NCBI GenBank assembly: GCA_035602605.1
Contig: DATNLZ010000125.1
Coordinates: 1-32,372, forward strand
Direction: 5' to 3'
Source of the DNA: DASQHY01 sp035602605
GTDB lineage: Bacteria; Acidobacteriota; Terriglobia; Acidiferrales; UBA7541
Length of the DNA: 32,372 bases
A program made the translations under genes and the position numbers. Shown here piece after piece: positions 24,969 to 32,372 of this stretch. The notes under the pieces are model-generated. The model had not been told where the DNA came from. It was given only the letters and a program-made list of their open reading frames with translations, and made no database searches. Position 1 is the stretch's first letter. Each line of letters begins with the position of its first letter.

Positions 24969-26798
24969 ATGAGCGCTTGGCTAAAAACAAGGCGGACGCG
25001 AATCCGGCTGCGCACAAAATTTTTGTTGTCGCTGTTGCTGGTCACCCTGGCACTCACCTGCGCAACGCTTTTGATTGTGCGGCATAGTGTGCAGGCGGAA
25101 ATCCGGAACGAAATTTTTGGACGGCTGCACGATTCGGTGGTCACCTTTCGAACCGTGCAGCGCCAGCGCGAGATGACGCTTACTCGGTCCGCCGAATTAC
25201 TGGCGAATATCCCAACCCTTAAAGCATTGATGACCACTCGCGACGCGATCACCATCCAGGATGGTTCAGGTGATCTCTGGCGATTAGCGGGCAGCGAGCT
25301 ATTTTTGCTGTCGGACAAGGCCGGGAGGGTTGTCGCACTGCACACCGCCACGCCGGGCATCACGCGCGGTACGGCGCAAGAGTTGCTCAAGGCGTCGCTC
25401 GGTGATGATGAGGCGCGGCACTGGTGGTATGAGCGTGGACATTTGTACGAAGTCTTCCTTCAGCCAATTTATTTCGGGCCGGCAACCGAGAATCGTCTTC
25501 TGGGTGTGCTCGCCGTAGGTTACGAAATCGACCACCGCGTCGCCCATGAGGTGAGTCGAGTTTCCGCAAGCGAAGTGGCATTTCGTTATGGAGATTCCAT
25601 TGTGGCGAGCACACTGTCGCCGCTCCAGGAAACCGAGCTCCTGCGGCAAACGCAAAATGGCTCATCGCGGGAACTGACCAAATCAGACGAGATTCAGCTG
25701 GGTACCGAGCGCTTTATAAGAACGTCCGTGGACCTGGCGCCTGGCAGCACGACCCCGGTACGTCTCAGCGTCTTGAAATCGTACGATCAGGCGACCTTGT
25801 TCTTAACCAGCTTGAATAATCTACTGCTTGGAATTGGATTGCTTGCGGTGTTGGCCGGCGCTGCGCTGGTCTATTTCATTTCTCTGACCTTCACGCGCCC
25901 CTTGGATAATCTGGTAGCCGGCGTTCGCGCCTTGGAGAAAGGAGATTTTTCATTCCCCCTCGCAGCGCGAGGGGGTGATGAGGTCGCCGAAGTTACCGGC
26001 GCCTTCGATCGCATGCGCGGCAGCCTGCAACGGACGAACCAACAACTCCTGGACTCCGAGCGCCAGGCCGTAGTCGGCCGGATGGCGGCTTCGATCTCCC
26101 ACGACCTGCGGCACCCCCTGGCAGCAGTTCTGGCCAATGCTGAGTTTCTGGCCGAGAGCCGCCTAGAGGCCCACCAGCGCGCGGATCTGTACCACGAAAT
26201 TGGTGTTGCTGTGAATCAGATGACCGACCTGATTGACTCACTGTTGGAATTCACGCGCACCCGCGAATCTCTTCGGCCCGTTCAGGGAAGCTTGGAGAAA
26301 ACCGCTGCCCACGCCATCCACGCTGTGCGCGCGCACCCGGAATTCCACCGTATCAATATCACGCTTTCGTGCGAGGGCCGTGGCGTCACTCGCTTTGATC
26401 CTAAAAAACTTGAGCGCGTTTTCTATAACCTATTGTTGAATGCTTGCGAAACCGTCCAGCCGGAGACCGGACGCGTGGAGGTGAGCATTCGCGAGGCACC
26501 CAATCAGATTGAGATCCGCATCGGTGACAACGGCTTGGGCATTCCGGAGCCAGTTCGCGCAAAACTCTTTCAGCCCTTTGTAAGTTTCGGAAAAGAAAAA
26601 GGTATTGGGCTGGGCCTGGCTACTGTCCAGAAAATCCTCCAGGATCACGGCGGGGACGTCGCCGTGGAGAGCAGTTCCGAAGCCGGAACGGTGTTCAAAC
26701 TCGTGCTCCCGCTGACAGTCTCGTCCCATCCCGATACTTCCGGACAAACGACGGGAACACCGCTTATGCCGATTGTGCGCTCTGAATCAGGGCAGTAG
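24969..26798 (+). CDS. Membrane sensor histidine kinase
   Basis: A 609-residue inner-membrane kinase. The first membrane helix spans about residues 17-38 (FLLSLLLVTLALTCATLL). A periplasmic sensor region of about 240 residues (Cache-like in outline) follows, and a second helix lies at about 280-305 (LLLGIGLLAVLAGAALVYFI). A HAMP segment comes next, with RPLDNLVAGVRALEKGDFS. The HisKA domain carries the phosphorylatable H378 (ISHDLRHPLAAV). The ATPase domain shows the N box NLLLNACETV, G1 DNGLGIPE and G2 GIGLGLA. All catalytic boxes are intact. It lies between the response regulator and the porin gene and most likely phosphorylates that regulator. The signal it senses is unknown. Confidence 0.94.
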   Translation: MSAWLKTRRTRIRLRTKFLLSLLLVTLALTCATLLIVRHSVQAEIRNEIFGRLHDSVVTFRTVQRQREMTLTRSAELLANIPTLKALMTTRDAITIQDGSGDLWRLAGSELFLLSDKAGRVVALHTATPGITRGTAQELLKASLGDDEARHWWYERGHLYEVFLQPIYFGPATENRLLGVLAVGYEIDHRVAHEVSRVSASEVAFRYGDSIVASTLSPLQETELLRQTQNGSSRELTKSDEIQLGTERFIRTSVDLAPGSTTPVRLSVLKSYDQATLFLTSLNNLLLGIGLLAVLAGAALVYFISLTFTRPLDNLVAGVRALEKGDFSFPLAARGGDEVAEVTGAFDRMRGSLQRTNQQLLDSERQAVVGRMAASISHDLRHPLAAVLANAEFLAESRLEAHQRADLYHEIGVAVNQMTDLIDSLLEFTRTRESLRPVQGSLEKTAAHAIHAVRAHPEFHRINITLSCEGRGVTRFDPKKLERVFYNLLLNACETVQPETGRVEVSIREAPNQIEIRIGDNGLGIPEPVRAKLFQPFVSFGKEKGIGLGLATVQKILQDHGGDVAVESSSEAGTVFKLVLPLTVSSHPDTSGQTTGTPLMPIVRSESGQ

Positions 26799-26830
26799 AA
26801 TACCAGCCGTTTTACTTCCCGGAGGACATC

Positions 26831-28495
26831 ATGCGGCCTACATGTTTCATCCAGCTGATTCGGCATTCCCGCGTCATTTTGCTGGTGCTGTTGAGCACGG
26901 CCAGCGCGGGTTATGCGCAGGAAGGTCAATCCGCAGCGGAAAAGCGAGTGGATCGGGGATCGCTTGATCGAGGGTTGCTAAATTCTATCCCGAACTTGCA
27001 GGTGCAGGTTCGCGAGCTACAGACAGCACTCCAAGAAATGCGCGCGGAGGCTGCCCAGTATCGCGCCGAAATGGTTCAGATGCGCCGCGAACTGCAATCG
27101 GCGCGAACGCAGGTCGCTTCCCATTCCGAGTCTGACCCGCAGCCCCCCGACACTGCTCGACCATCCTACCCCGAACGTTCTGCGGACAAGACCTCGTACA
27201 GCAATGGCGCGGGCTCCGCCGGGCGCGACGATGTGGAAGCGCTCCACCGTCCAGCCGTGGATGGCGAAGACCAACGTGTGGCCAAGCTCGAAGAGGACTA
27301 TCAACTGCTTTCCGGGAAGGTTGATGACCAGTATCAAACCAAACTGGAAAGCGCCTCCAAATACCGCGCCAGGCTTTCCGGCATCATGCTTTTGAATATT
27401 TTTGGCAACCGAGGATCGGTGGACAATCTTGATTTTCCCACCACCGCTACGCCGCGGGCCATCCTTGATTCGTCAGGCACATTCGGTGCCACCGTGCGTC
27501 AAACACAATTGGGGTTAGAAGTGTTCGGTCCCGAGCTCGGCGGGGCTAAAACCAGTGGCGCTGTGCAATTCGATTTTGCCGGCGGATTTGCAAACGCGGT
27601 CAATGGAGTCAATTACGGAATCATTCGCATGCGGACGGCTACGATGCGTTTGGACTGGCCGCACAGCTCCTTGGTAGCCGGTCAAGACAACTTATTCTTT
27701 GCCCCTTTGTCTGCAACATCGCTGGCTTCGCTCGCGGCCCCGGCTTTTTCTTGGGCCGGGAGCATTTGGGCCTGGGTTCCGCAGGCGCGCGTCGAACACC
27801 GTCTGGTTTTTTCCGAAAAGGCGAGCTTTACAGTTCAAGGGGGAATCCTTGATCCGCAAAGCGGTGAATTGCCCGGGACCGGATTCTTACGCTCCGCGCA
27901 AGCTGGTGAAAAGTCGCATCAGCCAGGAGTTGCCGCTCGCGTGGCCTGGTCTTACGGACCTTCCAGTCGAAGTATCACGCTCGGAGTAGGGGGCTATTAC
28001 GACCGGCAGAATTGGGGCTTTGAGCGTACTATCGATGGTTGGGCCGGTACCGCCGACGCAAGCGTTCCGCTGGGTAACCGGTTTAGCTTGACCGCAGCAT
28101 TTTACCGCGGGCGGGCCATCGGGGGGCTGGAGGCCGCGACTGGGCGCAGCATAGTTATGCGCGGAGGTCCCCTTGCAGATCAACGTACAGCGGTAAAAGG
28201 ACTCAACGTCATCGGTGGGTGGATGCAACTGAAATTCGAACCGATTTCAAAATTGGAATTCAATGCCGCGGGCGGTCAGGATAATCCCTTTGCGCGGGAT
28301 CTTGGGTTGTTCCCGGATAACCCGGGTCGATTTGCAGCGATAGCGCGCAGCCGCTCGGCGTTTGTTAATTTCATCTACCGGCCGCGCTCCGACATCTTAT
28401 TCTCGACTGAATATCGCCGTATGCGCACATGGGATATTCGTAGCGGAAGCCGCACCGCCGACCATATTAGCGTAAGCATGGGGATTCTTTTTTGA
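26831..28495 (+). CDS. Outer-membrane porin with N-terminal coiled coil
   Basis: A 554-residue exported protein. A Sec signal peptide (hydrophobic VILLVLLSTASAGYAQ, likely cut after AGYA) is followed by a heptad-rich helix at about residues 50-95 (VQVRELQTALQEMRAEAAQ and so on), a Ser/Pro linker and a long C-terminal region rich in alternating aromatic and hydrophobic residues. The last residues, SVSMGILF, end in Phe, as required by the BAM complex for outer-membrane barrels. The layout resembles trimeric porins with a periplasmic coiled coil, such as the DcaP type. A strong ribosome binding site (GGAGG, 6 bases from ATG) is present. The gene begins 32 bp after the kinase and ends overlapping the copper protein gene. 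Confidence 0.75.
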   Translation: MRPTCFIQLIRHSRVILLVLLSTASAGYAQEGQSAAEKRVDRGSLDRGLLNSIPNLQVQVRELQTALQEMRAEAAQYRAEMVQMRRELQSARTQVASHSESDPQPPDTARPSYPERSADKTSYSNGAGSAGRDDVEALHRPAVDGEDQRVAKLEEDYQLLSGKVDDQYQTKLESASKYRARLSGIMLLNIFGNRGSVDNLDFPTTATPRAILDSSGTFGATVRQTQLGLEVFGPELGGAKTSGAVQFDFAGGFANAVNGVNYGIIRMRTATMRLDWPHSSLVAGQDNLFFAPLSATSLASLAAPAFSWAGSIWAWVPQARVEHRLVFSEKASFTVQGGILDPQSGELPGTGFLRSAQAGEKSHQPGVAARVAWSYGPSSRSITLGVGGYYDRQNWGFERTIDGWAGTADASVPLGNRFSLTAAFYRGRAIGGLEAATGRSIVMRGGPLADQRTAVKGLNVIGGWMQLKFEPISKLEFNAAGGQDNPFARDLGLFPDNPGRFAAIARSRSAFVNFIYRPRSDILFSTEYRRMRTWDIRSGSRTADHISVSMGILF

Positions 28496-29250
28496 CCGTG
28501 TGGGTGCCCGAGAGACTCATTGGTATCGCGGTGGCAGTCTGTGCCGGTCTGCTTCTTGGCACTCACGTAGGCGTCGCGGCGCAGCACGTGACCGTCAGCG
28601 GGCGCGTAGAGCTTACCAAGACTGCATCGCGAAGCCGCGAAGCGGATCCCGCTAACGTCGTGGTTTGGCTGACGCCGGTGGCTGGCTTGCCGACCACCCT
28701 GCAGCTCGCCAATCCTCCGCGTCAACATGTGCGGCTCCTGCAAAAGAACAAAAGTTTTCAGCCACACATTCTGGTCGCCACTGAAGGCGCGGAGGTGGAA
28801 TTTCCCAACGCCGATCCTTTTTTCCATAACGTCTTTTCACTGTTCGAAGGCAGGCGCTTTGATCTGGGCCTTTACGAAGCGGGCAGTAGCCGCACGTTGC
28901 GCTTTGATCGTCCCGGCATCTCCTATATCTTCTGCAACATCCATCCGGAGATGAGCGCAGCGATCGTCATTCTAAAAACGCCGTACTACGGGGTGTCCGA
29001 CCGAGCGGGTAAAATCACAATCCCAGACGTTCGTAACGGAACTTATGTGCTCGAGGTGTGGGACGAAGCGGCGCCTCCAGACGTGCTAAAGACTCTCGAA
29101 CGGGAAATCAGTGTGTCGAATCAAAGCGCATCGCTGGGAGTCATTCATTTGATCAGGAACAGCGCATTGCATGTCGGGCACAAAAATAAATATGGCCGCG
29201 ATTACGAGAGTCCCACGCCCTCCAACCCGGCGTACAAGCAGCCCCCATAG
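28492..29250 (+). CDS. Exported type 1 copper protein (cupredoxin, methylamine-utilisation-like)
   Basis: A 252-residue secreted protein. A signal peptide (IGIAVAVCAGLLLGTHVGVAAQ) precedes a beta-rich region and a plastocyanin-like domain with the four expected type 1 copper ligands: H112 (DPFFHNVFSL) and the C148, H151, M154 loop (FCNIHPEM). A short C-terminal domain (DRAGKITIPDVRNGTYVLEVWDE, split here as ITIPDVRNGTY and VLEVWDE) looks like a carboxypeptidase-regulatory fold. It probably carries electrons or copper in the periplasm. The start codon TTG 28492 overlaps the porin stop (TTGA); GTG 28498 is an alternative. The tight link with the porin and the two-component pair suggests one envelope-related operon. 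Confidence 0.85.
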   Translation: MTVWVPERLIGIAVAVCAGLLLGTHVGVAAQHVTVSGRVELTKTASRSREADPANVVVWLTPVAGLPTTLQLANPPRQHVRLLQKNKSFQPHILVATEGAEVEFPNADPFFHNVFSLFEGRRFDLGLYEAGSSRTLRFDRPGISYIFCNIHPEMSAAIVILKTPYYGVSDRAGKITIPDVRNGTYVLEVWDEAAPPDVLKTLEREISVSNQSASLGVIHLIRNSALHVGHKNKYGRDYESPTPSNPAYKQPP

Positions 29251-29323
29251 AGTGTTTGTTCCATTTCTTCGCATGATTACTTGCTATCGATGGCACGCAC
29301 AACAAATAAAAACAAAAATTCAC

Positions 29324-29352
29324 TTGACTGCACCTTATTTATTTCATAGTGT
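29324..29352 (+). promoter_or_regulatory. Candidate promoter of the DUF1800-DUF1501 pair
   Basis: TTGACT at 29324-29329 and TAGTGT at 29347-29352 are separated by 17 bp. The -35 box is near consensus, the -10 box is poor. It lies in the 236-bp gap after the copper protein gene, which otherwise holds an A-rich stretch and no gene that I can support. Confidence 0.45.
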
Positions 29353-29486
29353 CGCCCAGCCTGGTTCTCTAGCTCGACCCAGCCAAGTTCCCGGGCCAGG
29401 AAGAGAGCGTTGATGATTCACCGACCCTGGTGGCAGATGACGGTCGGACTGTCTCAACGACCCATCGTTCTAATTCGAGGTGCATA

Positions 29487-31406
29487 ATGACCATGTCTCG
29501 AAGTGTGCGTACTCTGGTTTGTCCTTATTTCTTTAGGATGCTCACGGCGTTCGGTCTGTGCGCTTTACTGATGCTGAACGGTATGCCTCCGCTCGCATTA
29601 GCGGCGCCTGTCCCTGCCCGTGGCGCATCGCGGGTCCACGTAATGTTAGCAGGCTATGGCTTGCCCCTGTCCAAAGCGGCTCGATTGTCGGGTCCTGCCG
29701 CCGATGACATTCTAATCGAGGTGAATGATGCGGTGCGTTTTCTTGAACAGGCTACGTTTGGGCCCACGTTCGGCGATGCGACGAACCCGAACTCCGTTGC
29801 CCACGTTCAGCTGGTAGGTTTTGCAGCCTGGCTCAGCGAGCAGTTCAACGCGCCGGTGACCTATCCCGATGATCCGGCAGTTCCCAATGTTGGAGTGAAT
29901 TATCCCAACCCCGCCGATCCAGGTCTCTGTAACGACGACGTCGTCGGAGGCGCAGGTGGCATTTGCTTCATGGGAAACCGGCCCGACCTGTGCACTAACA
30001 ATGGCCCCAGTACCTGTCAACGCGATAATTTCACCGCTTGGTACCTTCAGAATATATTTTTCCAAAATGCGCTGCTCGGGCCGGATCAGCTGCGGCAGCG
30101 TATCGCCTGGTCCCTGAGCCAAATCGATGTTGTCTCCCAGCAGACCATAGACCACGCGAACTATATGGTCCCCTACATTCAGGTCTTCGATCGCGATGCC
30201 TTCGGCAATTTCCGCCAATTGCTTTATGACATCACGGTTAATCCAGCGATGGGCCAATATTTGGACATGCGCGGCAACTCCAAGACGAACGTGAACGAGA
30301 ACTATGCGCGTGAAATCCTGCAACTATTTTCGGTAGGTTTGAATTTGCTGAATCCAGACGGCACGGTCCAACTGGACACCGATGGAAATGCTAAGCCGAC
30401 ATACAGCCAGGACACAATCACAGCCTTCGCGCGGGTCTTTACCGGGTGGAACCTCGATCTTCAGCTTGCCCCAGGCGTCCCCAATTACCGCGACCCAATG
30501 ATTGTCGCCAATCGCAACAACCACGACACCGGGGCAAAGACGCTCCTCAATGGTCTGGTGTTGGACGGAACCGACACCGCCGAGGTTGAATTAAGCACGG
30601 CCATTGACAACATTTTTAATCACCCTAACGTTGGGCCGTACATCGGCAAGTTGCTGATCCAGCAGCTGGTGACCAGCAATCCAAGCCCAGCCTACGTTGC
30701 GCGCGTCACCGCAGCCTTCAATGACGACGGCACGGGCACCCGCGGCAACATGCAGGCGGTGATCAAGGCGATTCTGCTCGACCCGGAGGCGCGCACCGCT
30801 CCCACCAGTACCGACGTGAACTACGGTCACCTCCGTGAACCGGTGCTGTTCATTACCAATACACTCCGTGCGCTGGGCACCGGCCTTGCGGATGGCTCTT
30901 GCTGCTCGACCGACTTCACGCTGGGTGATCAGTTTCTGCCCAACCTTGTGCGCACGGGAGACGGGCTTTTCCATAGTCTCAGGATGGACCAGGATGTGTT
31001 CCGTCCGCCGACGGTATTCAGCTATTACCCGCCGGACAATGTATTGCAGCTTGCAGGCGGGGGGACGCTCATTGCGCCGGAGTTCGGGATCCAATCTACT
31101 TCGACGGCATTATCACGCATCAACTTCATGCGCGACGTGGCGTTTCGTCAAATGCCCACCAACGCGAAAGACAGGCCGAGCGGTACCTGGATTGACACCA
31201 CCGCGTTCGAACCGGAAGCGGCCGGCAACGCGACGGCGCTACTCGATGATCTGAACAATCGCCTCATGCACGGCACGATGACCGGCGCGCTATACACCAT
31301 CGTGCAAAATGCGGTACTGGCAGTTCCGGAGTCAGATCCGACGACCCGGGTGCAGGAAGCGATCTACTTAATCGCTTCCTCGTCTCAATATCAAGTGGAG
31401 AGGTGA
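29487..31406 (+). CDS. DUF1800 family exported protein
   Basis: A 639-residue protein of the DUF1800 family, function unknown. The N terminus has a signal-like hydrophobic segment (MLTAFGLCALLMLNGMPPLALAAP). Family features include AVRFLEQATFGPT near residue 80, the QLRQRIAWSLSQI helix, ENYAREILQLFSVG, a FTGWN motif, and LREPVLFITNTLRAL and RPPTVFSYYPPD late in the chain. Several cysteines in the first third may form disulfides. ATG 29487, with GAGG six bases upstream, is preferred; a GTG at 29430 would place 19 residues ahead of the signal peptide. The DUF1501 gene starts 4 bases after its stop. Such pairs recur in many phyla and are presumed to work together outside the cytoplasm. Confidence 0.88.
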   Translation: MTMSRSVRTLVCPYFFRMLTAFGLCALLMLNGMPPLALAAPVPARGASRVHVMLAGYGLPLSKAARLSGPAADDILIEVNDAVRFLEQATFGPTFGDATNPNSVAHVQLVGFAAWLSEQFNAPVTYPDDPAVPNVGVNYPNPADPGLCNDDVVGGAGGICFMGNRPDLCTNNGPSTCQRDNFTAWYLQNIFFQNALLGPDQLRQRIAWSLSQIDVVSQQTIDHANYMVPYIQVFDRDAFGNFRQLLYDITVNPAMGQYLDMRGNSKTNVNENYAREILQLFSVGLNLLNPDGTVQLDTDGNAKPTYSQDTITAFARVFTGWNLDLQLAPGVPNYRDPMIVANRNNHDTGAKTLLNGLVLDGTDTAEVELSTAIDNIFNHPNVGPYIGKLLIQQLVTSNPSPAYVARVTAAFNDDGTGTRGNMQAVIKAILLDPEARTAPTSTDVNYGHLREPVLFITNTLRALGTGLADGSCCSTDFTLGDQFLPNLVRTGDGLFHSLRMDQDVFRPPTVFSYYPPDNVLQLAGGGTLIAPEFGIQSTSTALSRINFMRDVAFRQMPTNAKDRPSGTWIDTTAFEPEAAGNATALLDDLNNRLMHGTMTGALYTIVQNAVLAVPESDPTTRVQEAIYLIASSSQYQVER

Positions 31407-31410
31407 GCCA

Positions 31411-32372
31411 ATGGCAAAAAATAGAAGAGAGTTTCTTCATGCTGGCTGTAAAGCATTAACCGCGGGAGCCCTCCTCTCGGGATTGGGGCGTTTCGCTTTG
31501 GTGGACGCACTCGCGCAGTCCGCCCCGGCGAGTGATTACAAGGCGCTCGTGTGTGTGTTTTTGTTCGGCGGCAGTGATGCCAACAACGTGGTGATCCCGT
31601 ATACAAACTACCCGCAATACAGCGCTATCCGCGGGACAGCCGACTTCGCTATCCAGCTAGCGGACCTGTTGCAGATTAGTCCTCCAAGTCACGCGAGCCA
31701 GGGCGACTTCGGGCTAAATCCAAAGCTCGGTGACGCTTTCATGACCAACCCGAGTATGAAAGCGCTTTGGGAACAGAAGAAAGCAGCCGTCGTGTGTAAC
31801 ACGGGGCCGCTGATTCAACCCATTACCCGAGCGCAATATCGTGCAGGCGGACTTAATATTCGTCCCTATCAGCTCTTTTCCCACTCTGACCAACAAAACA
31901 TTTGGCAGACCGGATTTGCGACGCGACCGAGACAGACCGGATGGGGGGGAGCCACTGCCGACAAGACCGGGGGTAGCGGAGGGGGTTTCCCAGCCATCTC
32001 CTCGATTGCCGGCGTCACGGTCTTCAGCACGGGGCAAAACACGCGGCCTCTTGTGCTGTCGCCCTTCCCCACGAAGCTTGGCGAGTCGCTCAAACTGCTG
32101 AGAAGCAACGATCAGCAGGCCCTTATCGACGCGCTGACGGCTTCCGGACCAGACCCTATGCCGGCGCTCATCAAGGGGGCGTCTGACATTACCAAGAATG
32201 CGCTCGACGTTAGCGCCGCACTGGGGACTGCGGACCCCACTGTGAACACGATGTTCCCGACTAGTTCGCTCGGCAACCAGCTCAAGCAAGTAGCCAAGGT
32301 CATGCGCTTCGTGCAGGACAACGCTTCCCTGGGTGTCCGGCGGCAGATCTTTTTCACCTCGATAGGCGGGTT
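31411..32372 (+). CDS. DUF1501 family protein, Tat-exported (partial, cut by window edge)
   Basis: An open frame runs from ATG 31411 to the right edge without a stop, giving about 320 residues. The N terminus has a twin-arginine signal (NRREFLHAG, then the hydrophobic LTAGALLSGLG and an AQSAPA cleavage region). The mature start reads YKALVCVFLFGGSDANNVVIP, typical of DUF1501 proteins, which resemble the alkaline phosphatase/sulfatase fold. Further family segments include CNTGPLIQPITRAQYRAG and FSHSDQQNIWQTG. The ribosome binding site AGGTGAG overlaps the end of the DUF1800 gene. Tat export implies folding, perhaps with a cofactor, before translocation. The substrate and activity are unknown. 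Confidence 0.9.
   Translation, partial: MAKNRREFLHAGCKALTAGALLSGLGRFALVDALAQSAPASDYKALVCVFLFGGSDANNVVIPYTNYPQYSAIRGTADFAIQLADLLQISPPSHASQGDFGLNPKLGDAFMTNPSMKALWEQKKAAVVCNTGPLIQPITRAQYRAGGLNIRPYQLFSHSDQQNIWQTGFATRPRQTGWGGATADKTGGSGGGFPAISSIAGVTVFSTGQNTRPLVLSPFPTKLGESLKLLRSNDQQALIDALTASGPDPMPALIKGASDITKNALDVSAALGTADPTVNTMFPTSSLGNQLKQVAKVMRFVQDNASLGVRRQIFFTSIGG

Noticed and set aside
1..32372. CRISPR arrays, tRNA or rRNA genes
   Set aside because: I saw no regularly spaced repeats or conserved RNA gene sequences when reading both strands; short or divergent ones could be missed without computation.

Overview
The window is a stretch of bacterial chromosome, GC-rich by eye and gene-dense, with no rRNA, tRNA or CRISPR array that I can see. 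The gene mix suggests an Acidobacteriota-like soil bacterium: a split imuA-imuB-dnaE2 cassette, a DUF1800/DUF1501 pair, a cupredoxin of the methylamine-utilisation type beside a coiled-coil porin, and frequent GTG/TTG starts. This assignment is an inference from gene content, not from a marker gene.

Layout, left to right. Positions 1-712 (minus) hold the N-terminal part of an IS200/IS605-type TnpB that runs off the left edge. Positions 811-4395 (minus) are a compact three-gene molybdenum hydroxylase operon in the order large Mo subunit, 2Fe-2S subunit, FAD subunit, with overlapping genes. A divergent spacer carrying an imperfect dyad separates it from gltB (4549-8928, plus), the large subunit of glutamate synthase. 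No gltD lies beside it; a LysR-type regulator (8986-9954) follows instead.

Positions 10033-21181 form a DNA repair and damage-tolerance block. The minus strand reads imuA, imuB, dnaE2, the accessory mutasome for translesion synthesis. Divergent from imuA are udgX, a uracil-DNA glycosylase relative with the KRRIH crosslinking loop, and a full-length Lhr helicase. Between imuA and imuB, where such genes usually abut, sits a structured element of about 165 bp. It has two TTTA-loop hairpins and nested stems that resemble the end of an IS200/IS605 element or its omega RNA, but it has no transposase.

Positions 21361-23031 (minus) encode a YbiT-like ABC-F ATPase. Divergent from it is a protein with a heme-oxygenase-like fold that seems to have lost most of its metal-binding histidines. 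Next comes a plus-strand cluster that is probably one transcription unit: an OmpR-type response regulator, a membrane sensor kinase, an outer-membrane porin with an N-terminal coiled coil, and a type 1 copper protein. The window ends with a DUF1800 protein behind its own promoter-like sequence and a Tat-exported DUF1501 protein cut by the right edge.

The most unusual points are the structured element splitting imuA from imuB, the udgX-lhr pair facing the mutasome, the repeated or palindromic sequences at the udgX and imuA starts, and the apparently ligand-poor heme-oxygenase-like protein.
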